Assembly (NCBI GenBank): GCA_002170205.2
Contig: NHFT02000003.1
Coordinates: 11,315-75,314, forward strand
DNA from: Candidatus Pelagibacter sp. TMED118
Lineage (GTDB): Bacteria; Pseudomonadota; Alphaproteobacteria; Pelagibacterales; Pelagibacteraceae
Direction of reading: 5' to 3'
DNA: 64,000 nucleotides
The position numbers and the translations under genes are program-made. This document shows positions 17,638 through 26,886 of the stretch, in pieces; the first letter of the stretch is position 1; every line of letters begins with the position of its first letter. Under the pieces are notes generated by a model that had not been told where the DNA came from, searched no databases, and was given only the letters and a program-made list of their open reading frames with translations.

Positions 17638-17949
17638 ATGAAGAATATTAAAAATAATGTGATAAATGTACTCAAGCAATGCAATGATCCTGAGTTGCCT
17701 ATTGACCTATGGAATTTAGGTTTAATTTACGATTTGAAAATAAAAGAACAGGACAAAAAATTTGTTGTGGATATAATTATGTCACTAACAACACCAGGTT
17801 GTACAATGGGACAATATATGATTGAAGATATCAAAAATAAGATGGCTTCAATTGAAACTGTTTCAAGCGTAAATGTCGAATTAACATTTGATCCACCTTG
17901 GAACCCTAAAATGATGACAGAGGAAGGTAAAGTTAAACTAGGTTTATAA
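17638..17949 (+). CDS. Short DUF59/MIP18-type Fe-S assembly protein
   Basis: The 103-residue protein is a single DUF59 domain with CNDPELPIDLWNLGLIYD and SLTTPGCTMGQ, the latter holding the conserved Cys. It ends in PPWNPKMM and a LGL tail typical of SUF-associated members. DUF59 proteins help mature or deliver Fe-S clusters. It is the first gene of the suf operon, and its stop overlaps the next ATG in TAATG. A second, longer paralogue is seven genes on, and its C-terminal domain aligns with this protein over the full length. Confidence 0.9.
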   Translation: MKNIKNNVINVLKQCNDPELPIDLWNLGLIYDLKIKEQDKKFVVDIIMSLTTPGCTMGQYMIEDIKNKMASIETVSSVNVELTFDPPWNPKMMTEEGKVKLGL

Positions 17950-18296
17950 TGGAAGAAGCATTAAAAAATCAGAAAATTGAAATTACTCAAAACGCTGCAT
18001 CAAGATTAAAAAATATCATTGAAAATGAAGAAGCAGGTTCAAAAGGTATTAGAGTTACTATTGACACTGGTGGGTGTTCAGGAATGTCATATAAAATAAC
18101 ATTTGAGAATGAGCAAAAGGAATTTGATAAGGTGTTCGAAAGCCATGGAATTACAATTTTTTGCGATGTAAAAAGTTGGATCTATGTTAGAGGATGCGAG
18201 ATAGATTTTTCAACAGACTTACTTAACGGAGGATTCAAGGTTAATAACCCTAACGCAACAAGAACATGCGGTTGTGGTATTAGCTTTTCAGCATAA
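17949..18296 (+). CDS. sufA: A-type Fe-S carrier, SufA/HesB family
   Basis: The 115-residue protein has the three cysteines of A-type carriers, one in GGCSGMSY and two in the C-terminal CGCGISF, plus the NPNA motif before the last pair. It accepts a cluster from the SufBCD scaffold and passes it to client proteins. Position within sufB-sufC-sufD favours the SufA name over IscA or ErpA. Start and stop are both of the TAATG coupled type. Confidence 0.9.
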   Translation: MEEALKNQKIEITQNAASRLKNIIENEEAGSKGIRVTIDTGGCSGMSYKITFENEQKEFDKVFESHGITIFCDVKSWIYVRGCEIDFSTDLLNGGFKVNNPNATRTCGCGISFSA

Positions 18297-19741
18297 TGGT
18301 AGATAAAAATCAACAGGTAATAGACAAAACTCTTGACCAAGAGTATAAATATGGCTTTTCAACAAATGTAGAGGAAACAAAATTTGAACCAGGTCTAAAT
18401 GTAGACGTGATTAAAAAATTGTCAAAAATTAAGAAGGAACCACAGTGGTTACTTGATTGGAGACTAAAAGCTTTTAGCAATTGGGAAAAAATGAAGGAGC
18501 CTACATGGGCTAATATTAATTATGAACCAATTGACTACCAGGCACTAAGCTATTATGCAGCGCCGAAACAAATAAAAAATGATAGTCTTGACGACGTAGA
18601 TCCTGAAATAATTGAAACATACAATAAATTAGGTATCTCTTTAAATGAACAAAAGAGAATGCAAGGTGTTGCCGTTGACGCTGTATTTGATAGTGTTTCT
18701 ATTGCTACTACATTTAAGAAAGAACTTTCAAAACATGGAATTATTTTTTGTTCTTTTTCTGAAGCGGTTCAAGACCATCCTGAATTGGTTAAGGAATATT
18801 TAGGTTCAGTAATTCCAGCAACCGATAATTACTTTGCGGCATTAAACTCTGCAGTTTTTAGTGATGGCTCCTTTGTATACATACCTAAAGGTGTAAAATG
18901 TCCAATGGAGCTATCCACGTACTTCAGAATAAATGCAACAAACACTGGACAATTTGAAAGAACATTAATTATTGCCGACGAGGGAAGTCACGTTAGCTAT
19001 CTTGAAGGATGTACAGCTCCAATGCGCGATGAAAATCAACTTCACGCTGCCTGCGTCGAACTGGTAGCGCATAAAGATTCTACAATTAAATATTCAACTA
19101 TTCAAAATTGGTACTCAGGAGATAAAGAAGGTAAAGGCGGTATTTATAACTTTGTTACAAAGAGAGGAAGATGCCTAGGTGATAATTCTAAGATTTCTTG
19201 GACACAAGTAGAAACTGGTTCAGCTGTTACTTGGAAGTATCCAAGTGTAATTATGCAAGGCGATAATAGTGTAGGTGAATTTTATTCAGTTGCTGTTACA
19301 AAAAATAAACAGCAAGCAGATACTGGAACTAAAATGATTCATATTGGAAAAAATACTAAAAGCACAATTATCACAAAAGGAATATCAGCTGGAGAAGGTC
19401 AAAATACATATAGAGGTGGTGTTAAAATTTTGAAAAATGCTGAAAATGCTCAAAATTTTTCCCAATGTGACTCTATTTTAATTGGAGATAAATGCGGTGC
19501 TCATACTTTTCCGTATATTGACGTGAATAATCCATCTGCGAAAATGGAACACGAAGCTACAACTTCAAGTATTGGAGAAGACCAATTATTTTATTGTAAT
19601 CAAAGAGGGATAAAACTTGATGATGCTGTTTCTATGATTGTTAATGGTTTTTGCAAAGAGGTTTTTGAAGAACTACCAATGGAATTTGCTGTAGAAGCAA
19701 AACAATTAATTGAAGTAACATTAGAAAATAGCGTAGGATAA
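18296..19741 (+). CDS. sufB: Fe-S scaffold protein SufB
   Basis: The 481-residue protein matches SufB throughout: the N-terminal KYGFST and [10 protein letters not shown], the central [19 protein letters not shown], and the C-terminal [18 protein letters not shown] with its conserved Cys, the site considered important for cluster formation in E. coli SufB. It forms the SufBC2D scaffold with the next two products. Length is normal. Confidence 0.97.
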   Translation: MVDKNQQVIDKTLDQEYKYGFSTNVEETKFEPGLNVDVIKKLSKIKKEPQWLLDWRLKAFSNWEKMKEPTWANINYEPIDYQALSYYAAPKQIKNDSLDDVDPEIIETYNKLGISLNEQKRMQGVAVDAVFDSVSIATTFKKELSKHGIIFCSFSEAVQDHPELVKEYLGSVIPATDNYFAALNSAVFSDGSFVYIPKGVKCPMELSTYFRINATNTGQFERTLIIADEGSHVSYLEGCTAPMRDENQLHAACVELVAHKDSTIKYSTIQNWYSGDKEGKGGIYNFVTKRGRCLGDNSKISWTQVETGSAVTWKYPSVIMQGDNSVGEFYSVAVTKNKQQADTGTKMIHIGKNTKSTIITKGISAGEGQNTYRGGVKILKNAENAQNFSQCDSILIGDKCGAHTFPYIDVNNPSAKMEHEATTSSIGEDQLFYCNQRGIKLDDAVSMIVNGFCKEVFEELPMEFAVEAKQLIEVTLENSVG

Positions 19742-19745
19742 AAAA

Positions 19746-20486
19746 ATGATTAAAATTGAAAATTTAAAAGCATCTATTGATGATAAAGATATATTAAAGG
19801 GTATTGACCTAGAAATACCAGCTGGGGAAGTACATGTAATCATGGGTAGAAATGGATCTGGAAAAAGTACATTAGCAAATGTAATTGCTGGAAATGAAAC
19901 ATATGAAGTTGACGGCGGTAATCTTTCGATGGAAAATACTGATATTACAGAAATGAGTATTGAAAACCGTGCTTTAGAAGGTATTTTTCTATGCTTTCAA
20001 TATCCTGTTGCAATTCCTGGTGTAAGCATGGCTTATTTTCTTAGATCTGCCTTAAATGCACATAGAAAGTATCAAGGAAAAGAAGAGATGGATGCATTAG
20101 AATTTTTGAACAAAGCAAAAGCTATTTTATCTGAACTTAGTCTCGATGATTCTTTCTTAAAAAGATCAATAAATGATGGTTTTTCTGGAGGTGAAAAGAA
20201 AAAAAGTGAGATTCTACAGCTACTAACTATCAATCCCAAATTAGCTGTGCTTGATGAAACTGATTCTGGATTAGATGTTGACGCCTTAAGAACAGTTGCA
20301 AAGGGAGTAAATAAATTCAAAGATAAAAATAATTCAGTATTAATTATAACTCACTATCAAAGATTGCTTGATTATATTAAACCAGACGTTGTACACTTAA
20401 TGATTGATGGTAAAATAGTTAAATCAGGTGATATGTCACTTGTAGAAAAAGTGGAAAAAGATGGCTACTCTTGGCTTGAAAAATAA
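19746..20486 (+). CDS. sufC: Fe-S assembly ATPase SufC
   Basis: The 246-residue ABC-type ATPase has Walker A GRNGSGKST, the SufC-specific SGGEKKKSEILQ signature, Walker B LAVLDETDSGLD and the switch region ITHYQRLL. It is soluble and drives conformational change of the SufBC2D scaffold. It lies four bases after sufB. Confidence 0.97.
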   Translation: MIKIENLKASIDDKDILKGIDLEIPAGEVHVIMGRNGSGKSTLANVIAGNETYEVDGGNLSMENTDITEMSIENRALEGIFLCFQYPVAIPGVSMAYFLRSALNAHRKYQGKEEMDALEFLNKAKAILSELSLDDSFLKRSINDGFSGGEKKKSEILQLLTINPKLAVLDETDSGLDVDALRTVAKGVNKFKDKNNSVLIITHYQRLLDYIKPDVVHLMIDGKIVKSGDMSLVEKVEKDGYSWLEK

Positions 20487-20487
20487 A

Positions 20488-21672
20488 ATGATTAATTCAC
20501 TTAAAAAAACAAGTTCAGAGTATTTTACCAAACAAGGATATCCTTCAAAAAAACTTGAAAATTGGAAATTTACTTCGAGTAAAAACCTGAAAAAATTTAA
20601 GAAGAAAAAGTCTTCAAATGCAGCTCACACTAATATTGAAACTGATGAATCAACTCTACTTTTTATTAACGGTAAACTATGCTTAAATACTTTAAAAAAT
20701 TTCAAATACTTAGATAATATAGAAATTAAAGAATTGGTCAATATAGACAATGAAATGATTTTAACATTCTCAAATTCATTTTTAGATGATTCTATGTTTA
20801 ATCTAGGAATATCTGATTTTGATGGCGGCCATTATATTAAATTTACAAAAAGCATAAATCTTCTTAATCCCATAAAAGTTGTTAACTTATTTGAAAACGA
20901 CGCAAGCGACGAAAGAATTTCATCCTTTAATATATTTCATTTCTCAAAAGGATCTCAGATATCAATTATTGAGGAAGATAAAAATGAAGGAGATCCAAGT
21001 TTTAATCTTAAACTAAATAAATATATTTGTGATGATGGGTCAAATATAAATTTTGCTAAGCTTGTTGAAAAAGAGATAGAATGTCATTTACTTTCATATA
21101 GTTATTTTCAATTGGATAAAGATGTAAACCTAAATATTGATTCATTGAATAAAGATTCTATTTTCAATAAGGAGTTTATTGAAATTGACCTCAATAATAC
21201 TGGTAGCAATGCAAAAGTAAATATTTTAAATCTTGGTAAAGATAATCAGCATCTTGATAATAATATTTTAATCAATCATAAAGCTGAACATTGTACTAGT
21301 TTTCAGCACGTAAGAAATATTTTAGATAATAAATCTACTGCAGTTTTTAATGGAAAAGTGGTTGTAGCAGAAGGTGCTCAGCAAACAGATTCCAACCAAT
21401 CAAATAAAAATCTTCTATTATCGTTAGATGCAACTGCTTTTTCAAATCCTCAATTAGAAATTTATGCTGATGATGTATCTTGTGGTCACGGCTCTACTAC
21501 AGGTGCTTTAGATGAAAATAGTATTTTTTATTTAAGAGCAAGAGGAATTGATCAAAGCAGTGCCCAAAAAATGTTAATTAAAGCATTTGCAAAAGAGGTT
21601 ATTGATGAGTTTTCTCTTTCCTCCGTCCAAGATATATCCGAAATTGCTCTGGATAATTGGATAAATGGATAA
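20488..21672 (+). CDS. sufD: Fe-S assembly protein SufD
   Basis: The protein (394 residues from the ATG at 20488) matches SufD: PSKKLENWKFTS near the N terminus and the C-terminal CGHGSTTGALDENSIFYLRARG with the conserved His. An in-frame ATG at 20461 lies inside sufC and would add nine residues, so I prefer 20488, one base after the sufC stop. The middle part is poorly conserved and Asn-rich, as is usual for SufD. Confidence 0.94.
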   Translation: MINSLKKTSSEYFTKQGYPSKKLENWKFTSSKNLKKFKKKKSSNAAHTNIETDESTLLFINGKLCLNTLKNFKYLDNIEIKELVNIDNEMILTFSNSFLDDSMFNLGISDFDGGHYIKFTKSINLLNPIKVVNLFENDASDERISSFNIFHFSKGSQISIIEEDKNEGDPSFNLKLNKYICDDGSNINFAKLVEKEIECHLLSYSYFQLDKDVNLNIDSLNKDSIFNKEFIEIDLNNTGSNAKVNILNLGKDNQHLDNNILINHKAEHCTSFQHVRNILDNKSTAVFNGKVVVAEGAQQTDSNQSNKNLLLSLDATAFSNPQLEIYADDVSCGHGSTTGALDENSIFYLRARGIDQSSAQKMLIKAFAKEVIDEFSLSSVQDISEIALDNWING

Positions 21673-22090
21673 AATTAAAAATAATCTTTTAAAAATTCGT
21701 GATGGATTTTCTATTTTGGAAGGCCAAGACAAATTGATATATCTTATAGATCTTGGAAAAAAATTAGATTTAATTAATGAATTTGATTGTAATGATAGCA
21801 ATAAAATTCATGCATGCAATTCTCAAACATGGGTAAATATTATCTTAGATAAAAATAATGTCGTGATTATGGCAAATTCGGAAAGCACTATTGTTAAAGG
21901 GTTGCTTAAAATTTTACAAATTGCATTTAATAATTCAGAAAAAAATAGTATTATTGATTTTATTGATAGTTTTGAAGATGGTAATAGTTTATTTCAATGG
22001 TTAAATATTGGGTCATCAATTTCAAGTCAAAGACAAAATGGATTTATAGGTTCTCTTGAACATATTAAAAAGGAATTAATTAATGCATGA
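21665..22090 (+). CDS. sufE: Cysteine desulfurase activator SufE
   Basis: The 141-residue protein has the SufE active-site loop with Cys51 in HACNSQTWV and the C-terminal SSQRQNGF segment of the family. Cys51 takes the persulfide from SufS and hands it to SufB. The first residues overlap sufD by eight bases, indicating coupled translation. Confidence 0.93.
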   Translation: MDKIKNNLLKIRDGFSILEGQDKLIYLIDLGKKLDLINEFDCNDSNKIHACNSQTWVNIILDKNNVVIMANSESTIVKGLLKILQIAFNNSEKNSIIDFIDSFEDGNSLFQWLNIGSSISSQRQNGFIGSLEHIKKELINA

Positions 22091-22604
22091 AGAATTTACA
22101 ATTCTAGAAGACGTTATAGTTCATAGCGTTCCAGATGGAATTAGAACAACCTTAAAAAAAGGTATGTCAGGAATAATTTCACAATCACTCGGTGATAATT
22201 ATACAGTTATTGTTGAAGGTAATATGTACCAAGTGAACGGTATTGATGGCGAAGCAATTGGGCAAGAAAAAAGAGAAGTAGACTCAAATAATTTTGCTAA
22301 TGAAGAAGAAGTTTGGAATGTACTTCATACCTGCTATGATCCAGAAATTCCAGTAAATATTGTTGACTTGGGATTGGTATATAATTGTTTAATTAAAGAA
22401 GAAGATGACGGTGTAAACATACTCATTCAAATGACTCTGACTGCACCTGGGTGTGGAATGGGCCCTGTTATTGCAGGTGAAGTTAAGCAGAAACTATCTT
22501 CTCTAAGCGGAGCGAAGGAAGTAGAAGTTGAACTTGTATGGGAACCACAATGGAATCAGGATATGATGAGCGATGCTGCAAAGCTTCAGCTGGGATTATA
22601 TTAA
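22083..22604 (+). CDS. sufT: Long SufT-type Fe-S assembly protein
   Basis: The 173-residue protein has an N-terminal beta-rich domain (about 1-60) with no clear relative outside the long SufT family. A DUF59 domain follows, with CYDPEIPVNIVDLGLVY and LTAPGCGMGPVIA. The C-terminal half is a close paralogue of the short DUF59 protein at 17638, including the final W-P-W-N and LGL pattern. It overlaps sufE by eight bases and ends four bases before the sufS ATG. Confidence 0.9.
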   Translation: MHEEFTILEDVIVHSVPDGIRTTLKKGMSGIISQSLGDNYTVIVEGNMYQVNGIDGEAIGQEKREVDSNNFANEEEVWNVLHTCYDPEIPVNIVDLGLVYNCLIKEEDDGVNILIQMTLTAPGCGMGPVIAGEVKQKLSSLSGAKEVEVELVWEPQWNQDMMSDAAKLQLGLY

Positions 22605-22608
22605 ATCG

Positions 22609-23802
22609 ATGAGTGAAATTAGAAAAGATTTTCCTAATCTATATCAAATGAATAGAGATAAACCTCTTGTTTATTTAGATAGTGCTGCAACCAGCCTTAC
22701 ACCCAGCCAGGTTATTCAAAGTGAAATAAAGTATTACGAAAAATACGGAGGTAGCGTTCACAGGAGCGTATACGAGCTTGGTGAAAAAGCTACGAATGCT
22801 TTTGAAAATAGTAGGAAAAGAATAGCTAAACTTATTGGTGCAAAAAAGAAATCAATTATTTTTACAAAAAGCGCAACAGAAAGTATTAATCTGGTAGCTG
22901 AGTCATGGGGTTTTAGAAACTTATCTAAGAATGATGTAGTTCTTTTGACAGACATGGAACATCATTCAAATATTATTCCATGGCAGATGATATGTAAAAA
23001 AACTGGAGCAAGAATTGAATATGTAAAGTCTTCTGATGATGGTACAATTAACTTAGATGACTTTAAAATAGCTTTAAACAAAAATGTAAAAATAGTAAGT
23101 ATTACGCACGCATCTAATGTTTTTGGAACCATAAATCCTATTAAAGAATTAATTGAATTAGCAAAAAAAAATAATTCAAAAATTATGATAGATGGTTGTC
23201 AAAGTATCCCTCATATGAAAGTAAATGTCTCGGAGCTAGACTGTGATTTTTATGCTTTTTCAGGACATAAAATGTTTGGCCCTACAGGTGTTGGAGTTTT
23301 ATTTGGTAAAGAAGATTTATTAGATGAAATGGAACCATATCAGACCGGTGGAGGAATAATTGAGACTGTCACAATGGAAAGTTCTTCATGGACCTCAATT
23401 CCACATAAATTTGAACCAGGATCTCCGATGACAGCCCAAGTAATTGCGCTCTCCGATGCTGCAGATTATTTAGATAATTGCCTTAGTAGCCATAATAATG
23501 AATTAATGGATTATGCAATTGAAAAAATGAATTCAATTAACGGAATATCAATTTACGGAAATGCTAATGAAAGGACACCAATCATTAGTTTTAACATAGA
23601 AGGAGTTCATTCACTTGACCTAACACATTTTCTTGATTTTGAAGGAATTACCATTCGCTCAGGACATCATTGTTGCCAGCCTTTAATGCAATCATTAGGT
23701 ATTTCAAGTTGCGCTAGAGCAAGTTTTTACTTTTACAATACTTTGGACGAAGTAGATTTTCTTGTAAAAAAAATTAATTCTGCAATAGAGGTCATCAAAT
23801 AG
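22609..23802 (+). CDS. sufS: Cysteine desulfurase SufS
   Basis: The 397-residue PLP enzyme has HHSNIIPWQ, the Schiff-base Lys221 in SGHKMFGPTG, and the catalytic cysteine in RSGHHCCQP (Cys355, with an extra Cys356). I use the ATG at 22609; an ATG at 22573 would run through the sufT end and add 12 unrelated residues. It supplies persulfide sulfur to SufE. Confidence 0.95.
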   Translation: MSEIRKDFPNLYQMNRDKPLVYLDSAATSLTPSQVIQSEIKYYEKYGGSVHRSVYELGEKATNAFENSRKRIAKLIGAKKKSIIFTKSATESINLVAESWGFRNLSKNDVVLLTDMEHHSNIIPWQMICKKTGARIEYVKSSDDGTINLDDFKIALNKNVKIVSITHASNVFGTINPIKELIELAKKNNSKIMIDGCQSIPHMKVNVSELDCDFYAFSGHKMFGPTGVGVLFGKEDLLDEMEPYQTGGGIIETVTMESSSWTSIPHKFEPGSPMTAQVIALSDAADYLDNCLSSHNNELMDYAIEKMNSINGISIYGNANERTPIISFNIEGVHSLDLTHFLDFEGITIRSGHHCCQPLMQSLGISSCARASFYFYNTLDEVDFLVKKINSAIEVIK

Positions 23803-24047
23803 TGGAAAATATTAGCTTAGATGATTTTTTAACAGATGGCTTAATCAAAGAAAAAGATTTTCGATTAAAAGTAGAATCAACTGATTGGTCAAAATTCAAT
23901 AATAAAAAAGTTATTATAAAAGGATGTTCAGAAGCCACTATCCCAACCTGGGCTTATCTTATAATTACCGCCCATTTGACTAAATATGCAAAACGTATAT
24001 ATTTTGGTGAGCCTTGCTCAGCAATTGATATTTTTAGAAATTCTTAA
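23802..24047 (+). CDS. Short DUF2480-like protein at the end of the suf operon
   Basis: The 81-residue protein starts with GTG, overlapping the sufS stop by one base. Its sequence (GLIKEKDFR, DWSKF, KGCSEATIPTWAY, FGEPCSAIDIF) matches DUF2480, a Bacteroidetes-type family of unknown function near Fe-S genes. From memory, family members are about twice as long with two related halves; this one has one unit. Two Cys (KGCSE, EPCS) are retained. It is convergent with the Fe-S oxidoreductase gene, their stop codons overlapping in TTAA. Confidence 0.75.
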   Translation: MENISLDDFLTDGLIKEKDFRLKVESTDWSKFNNKKVIIKGCSEATIPTWAYLIITAHLTKYAKRIYFGEPCSAIDIFRNS

Positions 24048-25906
24048 GATAGATTTTCAGCAACTATATCAGCTACATCTTTAACTTTAATCTCTTCTTG
24101 ATCATTTGGAGTCAATGGTCCAATACCTTGATTCATCATTCCATAACAAAAATTGCATCCTGTAACAACAGTATCAGCTTTAGATTCAATGACCTGCTCT
24201 GCCCTAAGCAAATGCGTTCTTCCCTCTCCTCCATCTTTCTTCCACCAAAGTGCACCTCCCGCTCCGCAGCATAGCGTTTCTTTACCACTTTCATCTAATT
24301 CAAAAAATTCAGGAGCAGCGGCTTTAATAGCGTTTCTTGGTGCCGATACTTCATCTAAAGTTCTAGATAAATTACAAGGATCGTGATACGTGACTTTTTC
24401 AAGTGATCCTGGATTTATATCAATTCTTCCTTCTTCTAATAATTCTGATATTACTTGAGTGTGATGTTTTACTTCATATTTAATTTCATGATACTTTTTA
24501 TATTCTTTTTGAAGATTAACAACACAATGTGGGCACATTGACGCAACATTTTTAACTTTATTAAGTTGTTCTACATTTTGATCCATTAGTAGTTGATAAG
24601 TAAGTTTATCACCTAATTTATTTGCTGGGTCTCCAGAGCATTGTTCATTACTTAAAACTCCATATGATACTCCTGCAGAATCAAGAATTTTTACAAAATT
24701 TCTTATTGAATTAATAAAATTTGGATCCATAGCATGTTTAGCAAAACATCCTAACCATAAAACTAACTCTTTATCTGAAGTATAGGCGGGTAATTCATCA
24801 AGTATAGCGCTTGAAGATGCTCCTTCTGTATTTCCAGTTTCTTGCAAATTTCTTAATAGCTTTTGGTACTCTTGAGGTACATCACCTTCAGCTAAAACTT
24901 GAAAACTTCTTATTTCATCAGCTTTTTCAACATGATTACCAACAGGACATACTTCTGTACAGGCTTGGCAAGTAGTGCATTCCCATCCAGCTTCAACATT
25001 TATTTTGTCAACAACATTTACATCACCACTTTTGAGCATTGGGTCTTTTAAGTCAAGAATAAAATGATATTTAGGATCTAAGATTCCACCACCTCTATTA
25101 GCGGGACAGACTTCTGTACATCTTCCACATTCAACACATGTAAAAATGTCTAATGCTTGATCTTTACTTAACCTTGAAAGATCCAGTAGAAGATTATCTA
25201 ATTCTTCTTCAGACGCTTCCAAATCAATAGGAATAGCACCGTGATTAGGTATCTCTGAAGGTCTTAGAAAAATATTAAATGGCGAAAGAACAAGATGCAT
25301 ATGTTTGGATTGAGGAATTAAAAATAAAAATCCACCAATTACTCCCGAATGCAACCACCAATTAATTTTGGCTCCCGCATTATTCATGAATGGATTTAAA
25401 TGATGTATTTCATCAATTAAATATGTAACCATTAATGTTGTAATAAATACTGTTACTAATGCAGATGTAGCAGAAAATTTTCCTAAAGCTTCAGGCTTAA
25501 TAACAAATCTTCTATATGCTAGTCCCAATATACCTGCGGTGCACAATATCGCCCATGGAGCTCCAAAAAAATAAAAATAGTTTTTTCGAATAGAGTCATT
25601 AAAAATATATAAATCAAATGGTGTTAAGAAATGGTTAATAGTTATTAAGCCAAAAAAAATAAATCCGTACATAACGAGAGCATGTAAAACGCCAGCCGAT
25701 TTTCTTTGACCGCTTGCTACCTTTTTGTGAAGAATTACTTCATTGAAAACTCTAATAATTCTTTTAGGCAAATCGTCAATTGAAAAGTCAGACTTTCCTT
25801 TCAAAACTATTTTTAACCTTAAGAGTAGATGATATAAAAAGAAGGATATTCCTGATAAAAGGAATATAATTAAAGCTATTTGTTCTAATATGGAAAAATG
25901 TAACAT
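24044..25906 (-). CDS. Membrane Fe-S oxidoreductase linked to ETF
   Basis: The 620-residue protein has an N-terminal membrane part of about 230 residues (five or so helices) resembling the nitrate reductase gamma/heme b domain. Two 4Fe-4S motifs follow, CVECGRCTEVCPANRG and CTTCQACTEVCPVGNH. Two CCG-type domains end the protein (MCPHCVVN, YHDPCNLSR, LCCGAGG). It is of the HdrD/GlpC-like kind often found beside etfBA, where it is taken to move electrons from reduced ETF to the quinone pool in place of ETF-QO. It is the last gene of the etfB-etfA operon, eight bases after etfA. Confidence 0.88.
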   Translation of the reverse strand: MLHFSILEQIALIIFLLSGISFFLYHLLLRLKIVLKGKSDFSIDDLPKRIIRVFNEVILHKKVASGQRKSAGVLHALVMYGFIFFGLITINHFLTPFDLYIFNDSIRKNYFYFFGAPWAILCTAGILGLAYRRFVIKPEALGKFSATSALVTVFITTLMVTYLIDEIHHLNPFMNNAGAKINWWLHSGVIGGFLFLIPQSKHMHLVLSPFNIFLRPSEIPNHGAIPIDLEASEEELDNLLLDLSRLSKDQALDIFTCVECGRCTEVCPANRGGGILDPKYHFILDLKDPMLKSGDVNVVDKINVEAGWECTTCQACTEVCPVGNHVEKADEIRSFQVLAEGDVPQEYQKLLRNLQETGNTEGASSSAILDELPAYTSDKELVLWLGCFAKHAMDPNFINSIRNFVKILDSAGVSYGVLSNEQCSGDPANKLGDKLTYQLLMDQNVEQLNKVKNVASMCPHCVVNLQKEYKKYHEIKYEVKHHTQVISELLEEGRIDINPGSLEKVTYHDPCNLSRTLDEVSAPRNAIKAAAPEFFELDESGKETLCCGAGGALWWKKDGGEGRTHLLRAEQVIESKADTVVTGCNFCYGMMNQGIGPLTPNDQEEIKVKDVADIVAENLS

Positions 25907-25914
25907 AAAGTTAC

Positions 25915-26886
25915 CTATGTAGCGTTATTGATTTCCTCAGTTAATTTAGGAACAATCTCCAAAACATCTCCAACCACAGCATAATCAGCTATTTCAAAAA
26001 TAGGAGCATCCTCATCTTTATTGATTGCTAAAATATTTTTAGAACCTTTCATACCAACAACATGCTGAATTGCACCAGAAATTCCAACGGAAAAATAAAG
26101 CTTAGGAGAAACTACTTGACCAGAACTTCCAACTTGTCTATATGGAGGTAACCATCCCATATCTACTACCGGTCTTGATGATGCTACTTCAGCTCCCATA
26201 GAATTGGCTAGTTCTTCCATAACAGGAATATTGTCTTCGCTCTCGATTCCTCTGCCAACAGAAACAATTAACTCAGCAGCTGTTAAATCAACTCCGCTTG
26301 ATGATTCTTGAAATTCTGCTTCTGTTTGTGTTCTAATATCTTGTTCAGAAAGTTGTACTTCAAAATCAACTTCACTGTCAGCACCACCTTCTTCAATTTC
26401 ATCGCTTGAAAATGCGGCAGATTGAAAGCTTAATAGTGCTTGCTCAGAAGATAATTCAATGTTTGTTGCTAATTTTGCATTAAAGACCTGTTTGGAATAC
26501 AAATGAGATCCGTTATTAAAATCTACCGAAACAACATCACTAACAAATGGAATATTAAGCTTAGCACTAACTCTTGGTAAAAAATCTCTAACCATGTAAG
26601 AATGTCCCATTAAAACAAATTTTGGAGAAAAGTCTTTTACAACATCTGATAAAACTTTTGAATATCCATCTGCTGAATACATTTCAATTAATGGATTTTT
26701 AGCAGAAATAAGTTTAGTAGCTTTAAAATTCTTAGCTTTTTCTTTTAATTCGTCTACTTTTTCGCCCATACATAAAATTCCTAATTCGCAGTTTAAATCT
26801 TTAGCAAATTTTTGGCCAGCAACGACTGCTTCAACACTAAATGGGTGAATATTCCCTCTTTGATTTTCTAAAACAACTAATATCAT
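25915..26886 (-). CDS. etfA: Electron transfer flavoprotein, alpha subunit
   Basis: The 323-residue protein has the C-terminal ETF-alpha FAD domain: GSSGQVVSPKLYFSVGISGAIQH read in parts as SGQVVSPKLY and GISGAIQH, then AINKDEDAPIFEIADYAVVGD. The N-terminal domain is of the usual nucleotide-binding fold. It accepts electrons from acyl-CoA dehydrogenases such as the glutaryl-CoA dehydrogenase in this window. Its start overlaps the etfB stop by one base. Confidence 0.94.
   Translation of the reverse strand: MILVVLENQRGNIHPFSVEAVVAGQKFAKDLNCELGILCMGEKVDELKEKAKNFKATKLISAKNPLIEMYSADGYSKVLSDVVKDFSPKFVLMGHSYMVRDFLPRVSAKLNIPFVSDVVSVDFNNGSHLYSKQVFNAKLATNIELSSEQALLSFQSAAFSSDEIEEGGADSEVDFEVQLSEQDIRTQTEAEFQESSSGVDLTAAELIVSVGRGIESEDNIPVMEELANSMGAEVASSRPVVDMGWLPPYRQVGSSGQVVSPKLYFSVGISGAIQHVVGMKGSKNILAINKDEDAPIFEIADYAVVGDVLEIVPKLTEEINNAT

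Noticed and set aside
24153..24386. Plus-strand open frame inside the Fe-S oxidoreductase gene
   Set aside because: It is antisense to the conserved CCG domain and has no family features.
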